A stretch of 64,000 nucleotides of DNA from Vespula vulgaris (GCF_905475345.1 NC_066594.1:6711501-6775500), one strand, 5' to 3'. Counted from the first letter of the stretch, positions 14,301 to 29,601 are shown. Numbers and translations: made by a program. The notes: generated from the letters alone by a model not told the origin.

Positions 14301-17300
14301 CTACAAATATACCAGAAACAATGTATGTTACTTTGAATAATTATGGAAGTGGTACTACTATAAATCATGTATCTGTAAGTATAATATCTAGTTATTACAT
14401 TTAAAAAATATATCAATGTCACATATATTTATATTATTGATAACTTTTATTTATAATGTGCATATTATTTATAGTTGTATATCAAAGCAGAAGGTCTTCT
14501 ACATTCCTTATCAACTTATCTTGAAAATCCAACACAAGTTAAAGATATACTGAATCAATATAAATTAGATAGAAAAGAAATTGCACCAGTGCATTTAGAA
14601 ATAATTGCACAAGTTCAACAAAAGACTGTTTTATGTTTACATTTAAATCATACAAATATTGCAAAAATAGTTCAATGTCAGTATATTATATTTAATTTAT
14701 TATTAATACCGAATAATTCTTTTATATATAATAAGAGAAATAAGTTATATTTAATATTGTTTTCTAGATTTAGCTTCGTTACCTGATAATATATATCAAA
14801 TCTACCAAAATACAGAATTTCATATTAATCAACAACGAATCAATATCCCTATAACTATGGAATCAGTACAAGTAACAGATATGGGTACAAATGTAAGACT
14901 TAGCATGACAGCAACATCATTATTTTCAATGAGAGGAAATTTTATACATTCAGATATTGGACGTAATAATCATGTTATATTAAGGTATATACTAGCTTTG
15001 TTATGTTGAAATTTTACAAGAATTTTTTATTTTAATATATATTCTTAGAACGTCCATTCATGGAAGTGAAATAATTGAAAATTATAATCCATTGGTTGAT
15101 TTGTGGCATGCAGCAGAGAGAGCACAATCTATCCATGGATATCTTCCTATTAATATTACGATTGGATTAGATGAGAGACCATTTATCACATATAATACAC
15201 CAGGAGGTATATTGACCCTATTATTTTTTAAATATTGAGATATACAGCTACTATATTTATATTTTCAGAACATTTTAAAATGGGAGTTGTTGCTCATGTA
15301 AGAACAGTTACTCATATAAGAGGAACTAAAACCCAAACAAAGTTAAAAGCTATTTGTCCTAATTGTCCGATATCATATACAGTTAGAAGAGAATTACCAA
15401 TAAATAAATTGAAGGTAAACTCTTATTCAAATTATAATATATCTAATATTTACATAAAAGATAATAAAAATATCAATAAATATTTTTATCTAGACAATAA
15501 ATTTATTTGAATTTGAATTCCCTGAGTTGGGAGGAAAAGTATTCACGAAACTTTTTGATTGTGAAAGTGCAATATCACGAGAAAAAGTAATAACAGATAT
15601 ATTATCATCCCACCAAGCTAATTATCAGTAAGTTTTATTTCATTTATATCAAATTTTAATTATTACATTGTTTATATAAATGACCTATATTTATTATTTA
15701 TAATTTAAGGATTTGGCCAGGCATGAAAATAGTTTTGGCAGCAGTACATCTTTTAGATTATTTTACATATGTACCACCAAAAGGTAGCTGTGGATTAACT
15801 GTTTATGTAGAACCATTTGATGCATTGGTGCAAACTCAAGTAGGTATAAAATAAAATCATTCATAAATAATAATTTATTGATTCGTATAAACGTTGTCTT
15901 AAATATTTTTTGCTAAATAGGTAAAATTTGAATATGTAAAAAATAATAGACATCACATGATATCTTTGACAAATCGTGAACTTAATTCTCAACGTGTTTT
16001 ATATCAATGGAATTTAGCTGCTCTTTATGATACTACTAGTTGGATTTCGGACAGTCTTAAAATCAAGGCAACTAAAATTACATCTGATGAAAAAATTATG
16101 AAGGTAATTTAGAAGTATATGAATAGTTGTAACAAATATGCATTTCAATATATTCTTTTTAGTTTTGTATAGAAGCTGATAGAGAAATGGATTGGGAATG
16201 GGACTTTTTAAATGTAAATCCTCCTTCTCCTTCCAAATTAAAATTAGTTCTTGTTTGGGGACCATCTGATACTGCTAAAGGTAAATGTAGTGGTTCGTCA
16301 ATCATATTAAATTTGGTTGGTGAAGTTAGTAAAACACAGGTTGAAGAAAGTCAAAAAGAAAAATGGCCTTATGATCAATGCCGTAAAGAGTTAAAAAAAA
16401 GAAATTATGTTTCATACACTGATACTTGTTATGAAGCTTCAAAGGAATTATCTATCTTAAGAAAGTATCAATTTTTTCTTAACTACGAAAACGTAAGTAG
16501 ATACAAATAGATTTGTGGAAATTATTCATAATGTATATGTTATTAATGCTGTTAATTAAATTTCTCTTTCTATTTACTATATATAATAATATTATTAACA
16601 GTTACCAGAGCCACTGTCAAAAATCGTGTGGAAGTTAAGAGCCGTGTATGAACTATTTGGTGGAAACAGTAATTATACCAATAATTCTGGGCAATTTCTT
16701 TTAAGTGCAGTCTTTCCTAAAAATTCTGACAGTACTGAACTGGAATTAGATTCGAATAAAGTGACTATACAATATGATTCTAATTTCATTGAAAATTTTT
16801 TAATACGAACACGAATCCATAGATATATGGATAGTGTTCTTTTTCATTCATTTTTTAGTAAGTTTTTATATATATTTATTTATTAACAATGATATATATT
16901 CTTTCTTTTTAGGCACGTTAAAATAAAACTCTAAATATTCTTTTACCATCAATAGGCACATGTATTATAGAACCAAATATTGTACGATCAATTTACAATA
17001 CCACAATTGTATTTAACTCACATAAAAATGTATTATTACTTGGTCAATGCTATGATGATAATCCAAGATTTGCTCTTAGAGCTTCAAAAAATAATGTAAT
17101 AGATGTATTTATTACCGATGAAACAGGTACTATAAAGATAATTCAATATTTCAATGGTGGACATGTATATAATGCTACATCACATGTACCATTAGAAAAG
17201 CACGTATTCCAAAAATTTGGATCTAAATGGTATGCAATTGTTGTTAATAAGTATTATAATAAAATAATACTGATATTTCAAATAATACTGATAGTTTCAA

Positions 17301-17519
17301 TTGTTCAATTACAATATGAAGTTTAATAATAAGAAATTATGTTACAGGATAAAATTGCGCGATGAATCTGTTGATATATTGTTTCCTAATATTCTTTTAT
17401 TTATGCATTGGACGCAAAAACAAGTTTTACTTTTGTTTCCTACTTATTTAACTGAATTCAGTTGTGGTATATGTACAGTTAATAGTTCTATTACAAATAA
17501 TTTTTATGAAGAATTATAG
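11331..17519 (+). CDS. Vitellogenin-like large lipid-transfer protein
   Basis: Multi-exon gene. A 13-nt first coding exon (MSIT, 11331-11343) splices to 11615, giving MSITDNNFVKYFLAWKLRRIFVIILLCSIQ: a short N-terminal stretch and then a hydrophobic signal peptide. Next comes a lipoprotein N-terminal domain: a beta-barrel (GLNGILVIQARENAAVMQ, VTNIKRSIVGILQLDLS, CNIEYVV) and then a helical domain around 12970-14150. Open beta-sheet segments follow (14160-16500). A von Willebrand D-like module closes the gene (GTCIIEPN, LLLGQCYDDNPRFALRAS, CGICTVN), with the stop at 17517-17519. The protein is probably 1,300-1,450 residues. No polyserine tract or RXXR cleavage site was noticed, unlike conventional yolk vitellogenin. 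It best fits the insect Vg-like class that includes Drosophila cv-d; which subclass is undetermined. One intron (donor at 12178) appears to be GC-AG. Confidence 0.85.
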
Positions 17520-17929
17520 AGTGATTTATAATTTTATTTATATGGAACAAAATATTATATATTATATAAATACAAGAATATTATAAATTGCTCTTAATGT
17601 TCTAATGTAAATATTATGATGTATGTTAATATATTAGAGTACAAAACAGAATGATAATTATGTTGTATATCACTCAATATTAAATATATTTTTAAGATTA
17701 AATTTAAATAAATGTAATATTAAAATATGTTTCTATAAAATAAAAAATAAAAGCTTTTGATGATTTTTTATATATAGTTTTATGATTAAAAGAAGTACTT
17801 TTCTTTATGAATGTTATATAATCTTCTGTAATATCGCAATATCATTAAGCAGAATATTATTTTTCATATCTTCATTTTCAATTCAATATATCTATTATAT
17901 CTATTAGATCTATTAAATTACAAATATTT
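17520..17929. other. Convergent 3' UTR interval
   Basis: AT-rich interval of 410 bp between the stop codons of the vitellogenin-like gene (+) and SPRTN (-). It probably carries both 3' UTRs. No other feature was seen. Confidence 0.7.
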
Positions 17930-20186
17930 TTATTTAAGGCATGTATCCAAATGTTCATTCATAATATTTTCTGTAAATAATTCCATGCACAGAGGACAAG
18001 GATACTTTTGATCTGTTGCACGAACTTCTTCTAAATTATCATTGTTATTATCAATGCATGATATAGATTCATCATTAAACATTGTTCCAATACATTCTTC
18101 TAAATGATCATTTAATGATATTGTAGATGGAATGATTGCATTACAAATTAAACATTTTTGAATATTACGTATAGTGTTATTTTTTCTATAATTAGATTGT
18201 GCGTTTGTCTTTATAGTAGGACTATCAATAAATATACTATTAGGTGATTCAGAATCTGAAGAACTATTAATAATTATTGTATTAGATGATGAATTTGACA
18301 GACATTGTTCTGGAAGACATGTGTCAAGATGGTTATAAATATCTGTAATCTTAAAGCTGATATGGCATACTGGACAATCTGTGAAGTCGGACTTATGTAA
18401 ATTTTCTAGTTTTTGTCGTTTTGTTGATGATGTATGCATTACATTACTCCGTTTAGGAGTAATAAAGATAGTATTTTCCATTAATGAAGTATCCATTTGA
18501 CTATCAACATTACAATGTTGTGGAGTATTTTTTACATCATATGACTTTTTCTTATCTTTATTATCTAAACACGAATCTAAATGTTCGTTAATAATATTAA
18601 CAGAAACAGTAACCTGACAAATAGGACAATTTACAAGGTCACTGACATCTTGGTTTAAAGCATCACTTTGACTTGCACTTGTGTTTCCTTGAACAGATTT
18701 TATAACTCTTTGTTTTGTATTAGTTTTATCATTCGATGATGTCTTCTGTTGTGATGACGTTCGTTGCTGATTATTACTTTTTATATAAAATTTATCTAAT
18801 AAATTGCTTTTACCGATTTTAGAACCTCCTACTTGACCTGAATAAGAATATTTAGGAGTATGATTTTTGTTAATTACTTTAGAAGCAGATGAACTGTTTG
18901 GTCCTCCTACACCCCATCCATGAACATTATTTGTATTATTACCAAGTTTCTTTAGATTGCTATCTAACAGTTCATTATTTATTTTTTTATTAAGAGGAGT
19001 ACTGGTATAAATATTGATCTTTTCATTTTCTGTGTTAGAAATTTTTGATATAGGTATAATTTTTGATCTAGATATATTGTTAAATTTATCTTGTGGACTA
19101 TTACTATTTTTTAGCCAATCAGTTAGACTATTTTCCTTTTGAGTATTTTTGGATATCATTTTCGATTTTTGATTATTCTTTGTATTTCTAGTTTTAAAAT
19201 TTTCTGGCTCCTTGATTTTTATGAACTGTCCACCACAACTTTGTTGATGTTCTCTCCACCAAAAATCTGATGGGCCTGGTGCACGGTTCATAGCTCTACG
19301 TACAGTTCCAAAATATGGAGGCCTTTTATAACAAGGACCATTGCACCTCCACCAATGTTGTTGATACAATTTAACTTCATCATGAAAAGTATGATATATC
19401 TGAAAATATATACAATATTATTACTATTGTAAACTATACAACTATTTATTTATCAACATTTATATACCGTTATGTTCGTTCCTGCCTCTTTATTTATTCT
19501 ACGCATATGTTTGCAAAATTCCGGTCCATGTCCATCTCTATCGCGATTATTGTTAGTTAAAAATAAATAACCATGAATCATTTCATGCTAAAATGATAAA
19601 AATGATTATTATTTTGCAACTTGAAATTTAATTTTATCAAGAAAATGAACATTACCAATAATGTTTCGACAAGGTCTTTTCTTGGCCTTAGTTTAAGTAA
19701 TGGAACACTAAGAGAAATTATACATTCTTTATTTCGTGGGTGATAAGAACATACTCCTGCACAGCTGTAGTAAATAATATGTATCTTTTTTAATTATATT
19801 TACAAAAGTATATAAAGTTTCAAATATCATTTATACCTTGTCATTCTATTGCTCCATTTAACCTCAACAGATAATAAAACATTCCAGAAAAAACGTGAAT
19901 TAAATTGCATAAATAATGTATAAATATTAGGGGTTGGATCTATTATTTCTAATGTTTGATCAACTAACGTTTTTGGTTTGTAATGTTTATTATTTTTCTG
20001 TGAATAAACATTTAAATTTATTATGGAAATATAATAAATATAAAAAGAGTTAACATTAATAAGATAAAAAACTTGAAACATATTTACATCTTTCGGAATA
20101 ATTGCATTTTCTGTTATACCAACAATGTTAAATTCGTCATGTAAATTTAATGCTAATTCCAAGTCACGATTTTTATGTGAATTCAT
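17930..20186 (-). CDS. SPRTN: SprT-like metalloprotease Spartan with four UBZ fingers
   Basis: Five exons from the ATG at 20186 (MNSHKNRDLELALNLHDEFN). The SprT domain follows: FMQFNSRFFWNVLLSVEVKWS, then CAGVCSYHP..KECIISLSVPLLKLRPRKDLVETLLHEMIHGYLF with the HExxH zinc-protease motif (HEMIH). After these come DRDGHGPEFCKHMRRIN and the zinc-ribbon part WWRCNGPCYKRPPYFGTVRRAMNR. This is the replication-coupled protease that degrades DNA-protein crosslinks (maternal haploid in Drosophila). The large last exon (about 19399-17930) is low-complexity and Asn/Ser-rich. It holds a PIP-box-like KSNLLDKFY near 18790 and four C-x2-C..H-x3-C UBZ4-type fingers at roughly 18627-18568, 18377-18317, 18153-18088 and 17998-17939. 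Vertebrate SPRTN has one such finger. Confidence 0.93.
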
Positions 20187-21801
20187 ATTTTAGCAATCTT
20201 TTCTTGAAGGATTTATATTCGCACTAAGCTGAAATAATCACGTTTCATTAGACACCATACAAATTCTTGGACATTCTAATTCGTTTAAACCTTTCGATAT
20301 TTTAAATGATCGTTTATACTACTCGTATAACTTCATAGTACATGAAAAAGTGTTACCAGAATTTTTAGAACACGTAACAAATGTTTAATATAATAAACTT
20401 TCATATATTAATTCAAAATACAATGGAATTAACATAATTCATTAATATTTTTCTGAAACTTAGTTAATATTTTAAAAATTATTTATTATACATCCATTTT
20501 CTTTTCATAAAATGTATTTAATTTTGCTTTGTCACAACAATGATTTCTTTATTTGTTTATCATTTCTAGATTATATTTGTTAATAGATATTTACAGGAAA
20601 TATTTGTTTACTTCAATCGATAAAAATAAGGTTAGTGTTGTATTTATTTATTAATCTAAATACACATAGTTAAAATAATAATTATCTACGTTAAGAAACT
20701 AATAGGTTATGTACGAAATTTGAAATTTGGAGTATTCCCGCTAGAGCCACTTTCAAGATATCAAGCCGGAAACAAGCAAGTTCGTGACGCAGTGGCGTAA
20801 TCTTTTGCGGCCTGTCTGTTGCTTTGCAATTCGTTCACACAAACGGGTTCGTAAAATGGCGAGGTGCAGTTGTTATTTACTTACGTGGAATATAACGAGA
20901 AAACTTTGAGACAAATTAAATATATTAATTATTAATAGCTTAATAATAATAGTGAACTATATTTGTCGTATACGGGAATTCGTGAGTATTATTGTAAAAC
21001 GTTTATAAATAAATATTTTAATGCGTGTGCGTTCATGATCCGATCATGTACCGATTACTCAAATCCATACGAATTATTCTTCTTGTTCTTAGTTAATGTC
21101 AATAATACCGGTATATCGAGTAATATATTATCTATTATCTTTTTTGTCGTTATTTTCTACTATTTTTATTGTTTATAACATTACATTTTGCAGTAAGGTT
21201 ATGAAAAGAATTGATTGTTCTTTTCTTTTTATATATCATGATCATATACACATTAAATTAAGATTCTTTAATTAAGATTTTTGTACTTCCCAATTTATTA
21301 TTCGTCTTATTCTCTACAATATACAGGATCGAACTCTGTTGAGTATCGTACGCACGTTATGTGTATGAATTTCTAAAGATCGATTCTACTTTTCTTTGAC
21401 TTTTAGGTTATGACTCGGAAAAGATACTTCCTACGATGGTCATTATTTTAATCAGATGCAAGATTTATAGGTTTAACTGACTCCATTATTAAGTATTAAG
21501 AACAATATTAGTAGATATGACAAACTAAACTAGTCGAGGGAAATATTCTTTTTTCTAATATTCGTTATTTTTTCTAATTAAATTACGGACCTCTTCGCAA
21601 ATTTATATATTTTTTAGTTTTAAATAATACATTTTTATCTTTATTCTCTATACGAAAAATTAATATAAAATAATACAATAAAAAAAATATATGTTCATCA
21701 GGTGTTATGTTGTGTGATTATTTAGATATTTTTCTTACTTGATTCATAAATTTGAATAATTAGCTTTTTAATAGTGTATGATATATATATATAAATTATT
21801 A

Positions 21802-21837
<36 letters not shown>

Positions 21838-23161
21838 TAATAATTTTTATTAGACTAAATAAATTTCCATTCAATTTAAAACTTTCTATTCATACTTTTT
21901 TATGAACAAAAATAAGATATTAATTGATGTATATGATCATGAGATAAAAGTATTATATATTATTTTTATTTAAGTAGAAACATTAATTTTTACAAAGTAT
22001 TAAAACATAATACGTATTTAATACTTTACATAAACTCAGAAAATCAGCATAGTTATATCTTGACTAATGAATTATTGATCATGTATATTCATTTACATAT
22101 ATAATTAAAGACATAACAAACTGTTCTGGTTTTCTAATACAATACATTGCAACAAACTTATGCCATAGCATAGAAAGAATCTATATAACTATTTTCTAAC
22201 TCACACACTACAAAATTTATTCATGACAATTGTTTTAGGTATCTAAATCTTTGAAGCACATGTTGTACAAACTTTCTAATAGGAAATTAAATTTTATTAT
22301 TGGTTAACTATATATCATTTTATATATTAATCAGAATACTTGATTTGAATCATTTTTTTATTAGCATTAGTATTTTTGAGTTATCATTTGTTTGTTAGCA
22401 AGAGGATCAATATAATCAAAATATTGATATATTAGGTATACTACACAATTGTATTAATTGAACTATTATGTTCTATTCATAGTTTTAAAATATTCATTAT
22501 ATTAATAACAATATTATGTTATAAGCAGTATTATTTCTAAATGATAACTAGTAACAAATAAAAGCAATTTATGGTAATGATAAATTCATACATAATCTTT
22601 TGCTGCTTGATATTATAAAACATTCTTTTATATGCTTCTGTGCTAAGTTATGCCTATGATGCAATTAGTATATAAAAAATTAGAATACAAACAATTAATT
22701 TTGAATATTGAAGTTATATATGCGTGAAAATATATATTTAGTTTTTTGTTATTTAACTCGTGTATTAATAATATATTATTAAAACTTAATTAGTTCTTGC
22801 ATAATTTTTAATCTAATTTTGTTTTATTTTTATTTTTCTTATTTAATTTTTATTTCCTAGAGATATGAAATATTTATATTGAAATATATATATATATATA
22901 TATTTATGTATGTATGTATGTATGTATACACACAAATGTATATATATGTATATATATTTCACATAGGATAAATATATTATATCAGAAATTTTTAGAGTAA
23001 TTGTAAATTATGTTTAATAGGTCGTATTGTCATTCTAGAAACTACATTCTACAGAAATGATATTAATGGACTGGTATATTCTGGCACAGTAGCAGCAGTC
23101 CAATACTGATCTACATTGATTGAGAAAAGATTATATTGCGAGCAGTAAAATCTTGTGTAAT
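20187..23161. other. Upstream region and probable 5' UTR intron of the SENP6/7-like gene
   Basis: Nearly 3 kb without a credible coding exon. The section 20740-20900 is locally less AT-rich and is a plausible shared promoter or first noncoding exon for SPRTN and the downstream protease; this is inference. It also holds a palindromic (TA)n tract at about 21765-21850 whose flanks read TTATTAGAA and TTCTAATAA, and a TA/TGTA repeat at about 22880-22960. Confidence 0.5.
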
Positions 23162-24174
23162 ATGGCACAATATTATAACTTTGTGACCAATGCCAGTGGT
23201 ACATTAACACTTGAGGAAGTACAGAGAATTTGCTCTGTAGAAGGGCAACATGTTCAAGTAGTTGAGGATGTAAATAATGGTGGTAATGGTTCACAACAAT
23301 TTTTGGCTTATACTGCTGCCCAACAAAACAATGAGCAAACAATATTTTGCCAGCAAACTATTAACTTAGGGAGTCAAATCTCCACACCGCAATTGGAACA
23401 AGGGTAACTTATGCGCATGCATTTCAAGTATTCACGTAGTAAAATGATTTTCTTTTCATTGATCTGAATGCTTTGTAAGATGGGTATAGATCTAAATATC
23501 AAAATATTTTAACCTAAGTTTATTCATATCATTGAATTAATAAAAAAGGAAAAGAATAATACTGGGTTCAATTGATTATAATTAAATCATATCTCAATTT
23601 AATAGCATGAAAAATCAAAGAAAATATACGATAGTTTCTATATTTTATTAATAGTTAAATATAGTATAAAAAATTTAATACTATTTAAAAACTAAAAAAA
23701 TTTAATACTATTTAAAAAAATATACCATTACATATTTATAATATTAAATTCATGTGGGATTATTTAGTATTAATCTTAATTATATATTATTTGTGTTTAG
23801 GAGAAGTGTTATATTGCTGCAGAATTTTTTGCAGAGTATTTATTATGATCTTTTATACAACGTTATGCTTGTATATTCATACAACCTTAATTTGTATGCG
23901 TGTGCCTCAAAGAATATATTAATATATCATTTTAATTTAAATATTGTCTTCTGTGTCTTTGTCATTAAATAACAGTTTTAATTTAAGTAGTAATTGTCAT
24001 AAATCCAGATTAATATTATTTAGAAGACCTGAAGTGTATGATTTTGATGAACTTTTGATGAATTTTATGAAACTGTTGATGTTAGAAAATAGTATGTAAT
24101 TAGGATTTATAAAATTAAAAAATAGTTCTCTACTTCTTGTAGTGTGTCAACCTTATATTTCTTTAGCTCTTTTA

Positions 24175-24225
<51 letters not shown>

Positions 24226-24233
24226 ATTATATA

Positions 24234-24278
<45 letters not shown>

Positions 24279-27200
24279 AAAGTCAATATAATATCACATG
24301 ATGTACTGTAATATAAAAAAAATAAATATATACTTTAAAGCTTCTCTTCATGTTATATTTATGTCTTATGTTTTGTAAAGTCTTATGTATTTCTATACTA
24401 TTGTTATATCTATATTTTTATGACATTCATATCCTATATTTATTATAACTTATAGTTTTATGCTCAAAGTTATTTGATATTTTATAGTTTTAATTATATA
24501 TACAAATATATATCATTATGAAAAATTGACACATGAGACAAACTTGATATAAAATATACAAAACTGATTTGTTCATCTAATTTCTTATAGATCCAAATAT
24601 AAAGTTAATATCTAATATTATTTATTTATTTTTTAGGCAAAACGTGTTTATAATTAAAACAAATGAATCATCCCCATCTCAAAGTATATTAAAGCCTAAT
24701 ACAGTTAAAGTACATACAGCACCAGAAAATATAGTAGGTGTTGTGGATAAGAGAGGTAAATATTACTATCTTTAATGTAACAAATACATATATGATTCAA
24801 ATTAATTTCCATGATTTTAGTTTACTTATTTCGTTTCTTTTATTATATAAAAGTTATGAAGTTTTTGTAACCAGTATAATCGAAATTTCTTTAAATTTAT
24901 ATTAAAATAAAAATTTTTCCAGTTTTGTTCTGTTTATTAAAGATTAATATAGTAAATTAAATTTGTAGCTATTAAACCATCCGTGGAATGTAATAATGAT
25001 AATCAACAGATACAATGGATGAAGATGCAAGAAAATAGTGTTAATATAGATGCAGCTTCAAAACAGAATACTCTTTTACCAGAAAAGAGTCAAACTGCTA
25101 TTTTAAATAAGAGTCAGCCACAAAATAATATAACGTTACCTGTAAGTGATTTTATAGTCCTGTATATATTAGTCATATATTTGTAATTTTTAATTTTAAT
25201 AATGATATGTGTTTTCAGTTAACTGTACATGGAAATACTGAACCACAGGTTTATAATCCTGAATCTACAGAAAAGAAGTCAGTTAAACTATATCAAAATA
25301 AAAATCGACTTTCGGTGAATAATATACAAACAGTGTCTCCATCCATTCCTTCTGACGGTTTAAACGTAACAGATTCTACATCAAATCGAATACCACGTTA
25401 TTATGTATCAAACGTTAAAGTAACTTCTCCTTCATTCCATAATAAAACAGTTAATGCGACTGGACAGAATGTAACAACAACACTTACGCGACAAGTTCGT
25501 GCTTCTTTTGTTCAAGTGTCTCCAACACGACCTACAGTTCCTATTCAGATGTCTAAAAATCCATTAAGACTACAACATCCAGAAATGGAACATTTAAGTC
25601 AAAGGATAAAACAAGCAAAATTACGACAATTGCAAAACGATCAACGATCGCAACAAAATATAAGAAAGAACCAAGTATCCAATATGTCACAAAAGCCTGT
25701 ACAAAATATAACAGCTACTCCATTGCAACATCAACAAGTAGCAAATGTAATACAACAAAAGCAATTACAAAATATTACAACACAGTTTCAACAATTACAG
25801 AAGCAATCGTCAGTTGGGACTATAGAACAAAAAAGTCCACATCAATTACAATCTCAACTTTCTTCACCTTCACACAATATGCAAACAAATTCAAATGTTG
25901 ATTCTGATTGTATTTTACAAGAAAGAGGTATTCTAAAACAACAGAGTTCTCCATCTCAAGCAGATTCAGAAGAAAGTGAAAGCATTGCATATCTACAGAA
26001 AGTTATTGCCAATCCTTCAAATACCATAGTACAGCGTCAAATACAAGGCAATACTGCAAAAATGTTAGTAATGTTACCTAATGGTGAACAGAGATTAATC
26101 ACATTTGATATATCTAATGATGATTGTACTGTGCAAGATCTTCTTGAACAGGTATTATTGTTGTTGTTGTTGTTGTTATTGATATTACAAAATAATTACT
26201 TCATAAAGAATTTTTTATTTCTGTGTATATCATTTTTTATGAAAAATTAATATTATTAGGCAAACATTACATTTGGTGGCGAGACTGCTGTATGTTTAGT
26301 CTCGGATTCTACCTTGGGTATAAATTACATTGTGGAAGCAGGGCCAGGTACAAATGCCATATTGAATGAAATTCATGAGCACGACAGTAACACATCCCAA
26401 GATACTACAACTATCGGATCTCGTAATACTTCTCGTACTATTAGGTAAGATTATTTTGAAATTTTAATGTTGTACATATTATAAAACTATAGTTATCTTT
26501 ATCCTAGAAATTAATATATTTGATAATTACATGTGTAAAAAATGAATGTGTTTTAGTTCACCTGATGAAAATAGCAATCCCATATGTCAAAATGAGGTAA
26601 GCAAAAATTACTATTTTATATAAAAACATTTGGATTCATTTTTTGACTAGTAAAATTAACTTTATAAATTAATTCAAAATATGTTTCTTATAAAAAATGT
26701 TCTAAATGTGTATTGATAAAAATATCACATTTTGAATATATGTCACTTGAGTATATATTTTTTTATTTGTTATATTATTGTTTTATAATATACTATAATT
26801 TGAAGTTTTTTTTTTCCTCCTTTTTTTTTCTTCCTTCCCTTGAAAATATATGAAGATTTAGGAGTATGGAGCAGTAGAATACTTCATTATATTTCATAAT
26901 ATTAACACTTTGCGGTATCCGTGATTTTTGTGATAATATTAATGATTTCAACATAATGAAACAGATTGTAGAGAGCATTTTAAATATTATTTAAATATTT
27001 TTTTCTTCATTAGAAAGTAATTCATTTTTCTACATTTTTTTCCAGTTCAAGTATAGCATCCATATTTATCAATCTCTAATTCTAGACTGTGTCCAAATAA
27101 TTTTGTTTACAACTGCTTTAGCGTTGCTAATTGACGTTCTACACTCATGTTTTTGACATTAATGGATACACACAATCAAACATGCATTTGTATTACTGAT

Positions 27201-29601
27201 AAAGTCTATGTTATCAAATAGTGGTGATACAGTACCATCGGTGGACCGCGAAGTGTTAGTATCTCATGTGCTAATTAACAGTGAATTATTATATAATGTG
27301 TATCACATATAATGATTTTTCAGGTTTTTATTTTATATAGAAAGAATTAATTTATTCATGAAATATTTATGACAGATTATTATTATATAATATTTATTAA
27401 TATTTATTATATATGATGTATTCTATATTCCAAGGTTTATTTATTAATTTTAAGGATAATCAGTATATATAAAAATTCTATTCTGGATATATATAATAGC
27501 AGTACCAATATTGTGTTACTTTACACTGTTAACATTTGTAAAATATAACTATGTAATTCAAAAAATAGTTACCAATTAAAATGACAGAATTTTAATTTGG
27601 GCAATAACTTTATACATTATAATATGATATTAAAGTACATACAAGTAATAATTGGTAATATCAATTTGACACATACAACATTATTATATTAAGTAAGTTA
27701 TGGCAGAAGCTATAACACATTTTCTATGGAATTAGGAGGCTAAATACGTCGAGGGAAAGCTTGCACTCTGTCCAAACTGTGGTATTAGCTCATTAGACTT
27801 CAACCGATGTCAACGATGTTTGAAAAAATTACCAGAGGGTGTGAAGACGATACCTATGACTGTGGGTATACAAGAAAAGAAGGAGAACATGCTGTCTGTC
27901 AATGTAAGGATCATGACTGGAATGCTTGAAGACCAGTATAGTGCATTGTACTTAATATTAAAAAATTGTTTTAAAATATAGTGATTGAGTGACAGATGAA
28001 TGCATAACGAATTCATATTACTTAAATTGTACATGCTTATATAGTATTACTAAATGAAGAAAATTTGCACACAGTTCTCTTATATTATATATATATATAT
28101 ATATAAATATATGTAGCATAATTTTTAAGATACTAAATTTATTAATATAATTTTAAACCCAAAAGTTTTCCACGCGTTGAAGTTTCAGGTGATATTGGTA
28201 GCAGATTTCTTCTGTGATCATTTTTTTATCTCATATTTCAGATTTTCTTTCTGTTTTTTCTTTTTTTTGTTATTTTTAATAAAAATATTTTTTGATGTGT
28301 CTTAAATATATTATAATATTATATTTTTACAGACGTTTTATAAGAAAAACAATGAACGAAATTCTTCAGCAAAATTGGAGAAATTAGAACGCGATGGATC
28401 TGCTTATAAACGTGGTAGAGGAAGAGGAAGAGGAAGTTTTACATCAAGAACAACAAAAGTTATTAACAAAGAACCAGGTATTTTTAGAATGTGTATTGTA
28501 CTTTAATAATATTAAATAATAAAAATAAAATATATTGTCTATATATCAATTATATCATTTTTCAGAATGTTTAACTATATCATCAGATGAAGATGAAGAA
28601 GGGAAAACTAGAAAAGTAGATGGTGTTAACAGTAATGCAGTGTCAAGTAACGCAAGTAATAATTTTACAGAAGAAATGGAGACAATTCTTGATAAAGAAC
28701 CAGTAATTACAAACAACTCTGTTTCTAGCACAAATGTTGATTTACCACCAAGCAGCGAAGAATGTACTGAAGGTAATAATACTGATGATTAATTTCATCA
28801 TCAAGATAAATATCTTTATAAGATTTATTCCAGGATATATTTCTGTATTATTACAATTGCTTTTTATAGGCGGAAGTACAAAATGTGAAGATCAGAATTT
28901 TACAGATAATTCTACACAAAATATACATACAACTATTTTGTGTCGGACAGTCAGAATAGGTTCATATAAATATGTTCCACCAGAGAAAATACTAATATCT
29001 CCAAGTGGAATAAGATTTGGGATACCTTTATTAGAAGATGGTAAGGATTGAATAAATAGTATATAATTAAATAGTATATATTCTCTGTTAAAAAAGTATT
29101 TTTATATTTCTATGTGTTTGTATTGTTATATATTACAGATAAAAGTTTTGTTACATTGGATGTTAAAGTTCAAGATTTAGTAAAGGTATTGGTACATTTT
29201 GGAAAATCTATGCCTGTTATTTTCTTTTATACAACCACAAGTGCAGGTGCGATGATTCGCGAATTGTTAGGAATGCAAGATCCAAAAGGGCCATATTATG
29301 ATCCAGCTGGTAAAGGTAAGTAGTAATTCAAATTTTACATATACTATATTTATAGATATATCTATTATTTTATAAAAATTTCATCTCTTTCTATAAAATA
29401 TTTTTCTGCTATATAGATCACACACATAGACGGATTACTTTACTGCCAGAAAAATTATCGGACGAATCAAAGGTTGCATTGAAAAATATATTCATGATTA
29501 GAAAAGGCTTGCTTGAAGAATTGAATCCAAAAGAAGCAAATGATATTTTAGTGCGAGCGTCGCCAAAAGATGTATGTGCTATTGTTCAATATAATTAAAG
29601 G

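Noticed and set aside
27000..27310. Possible transposon remnant in an intron of the SUMO protease gene
   Set aside because: No inverted repeats or ORF could be seen, and the resemblance to mariner-type ends was too vague.
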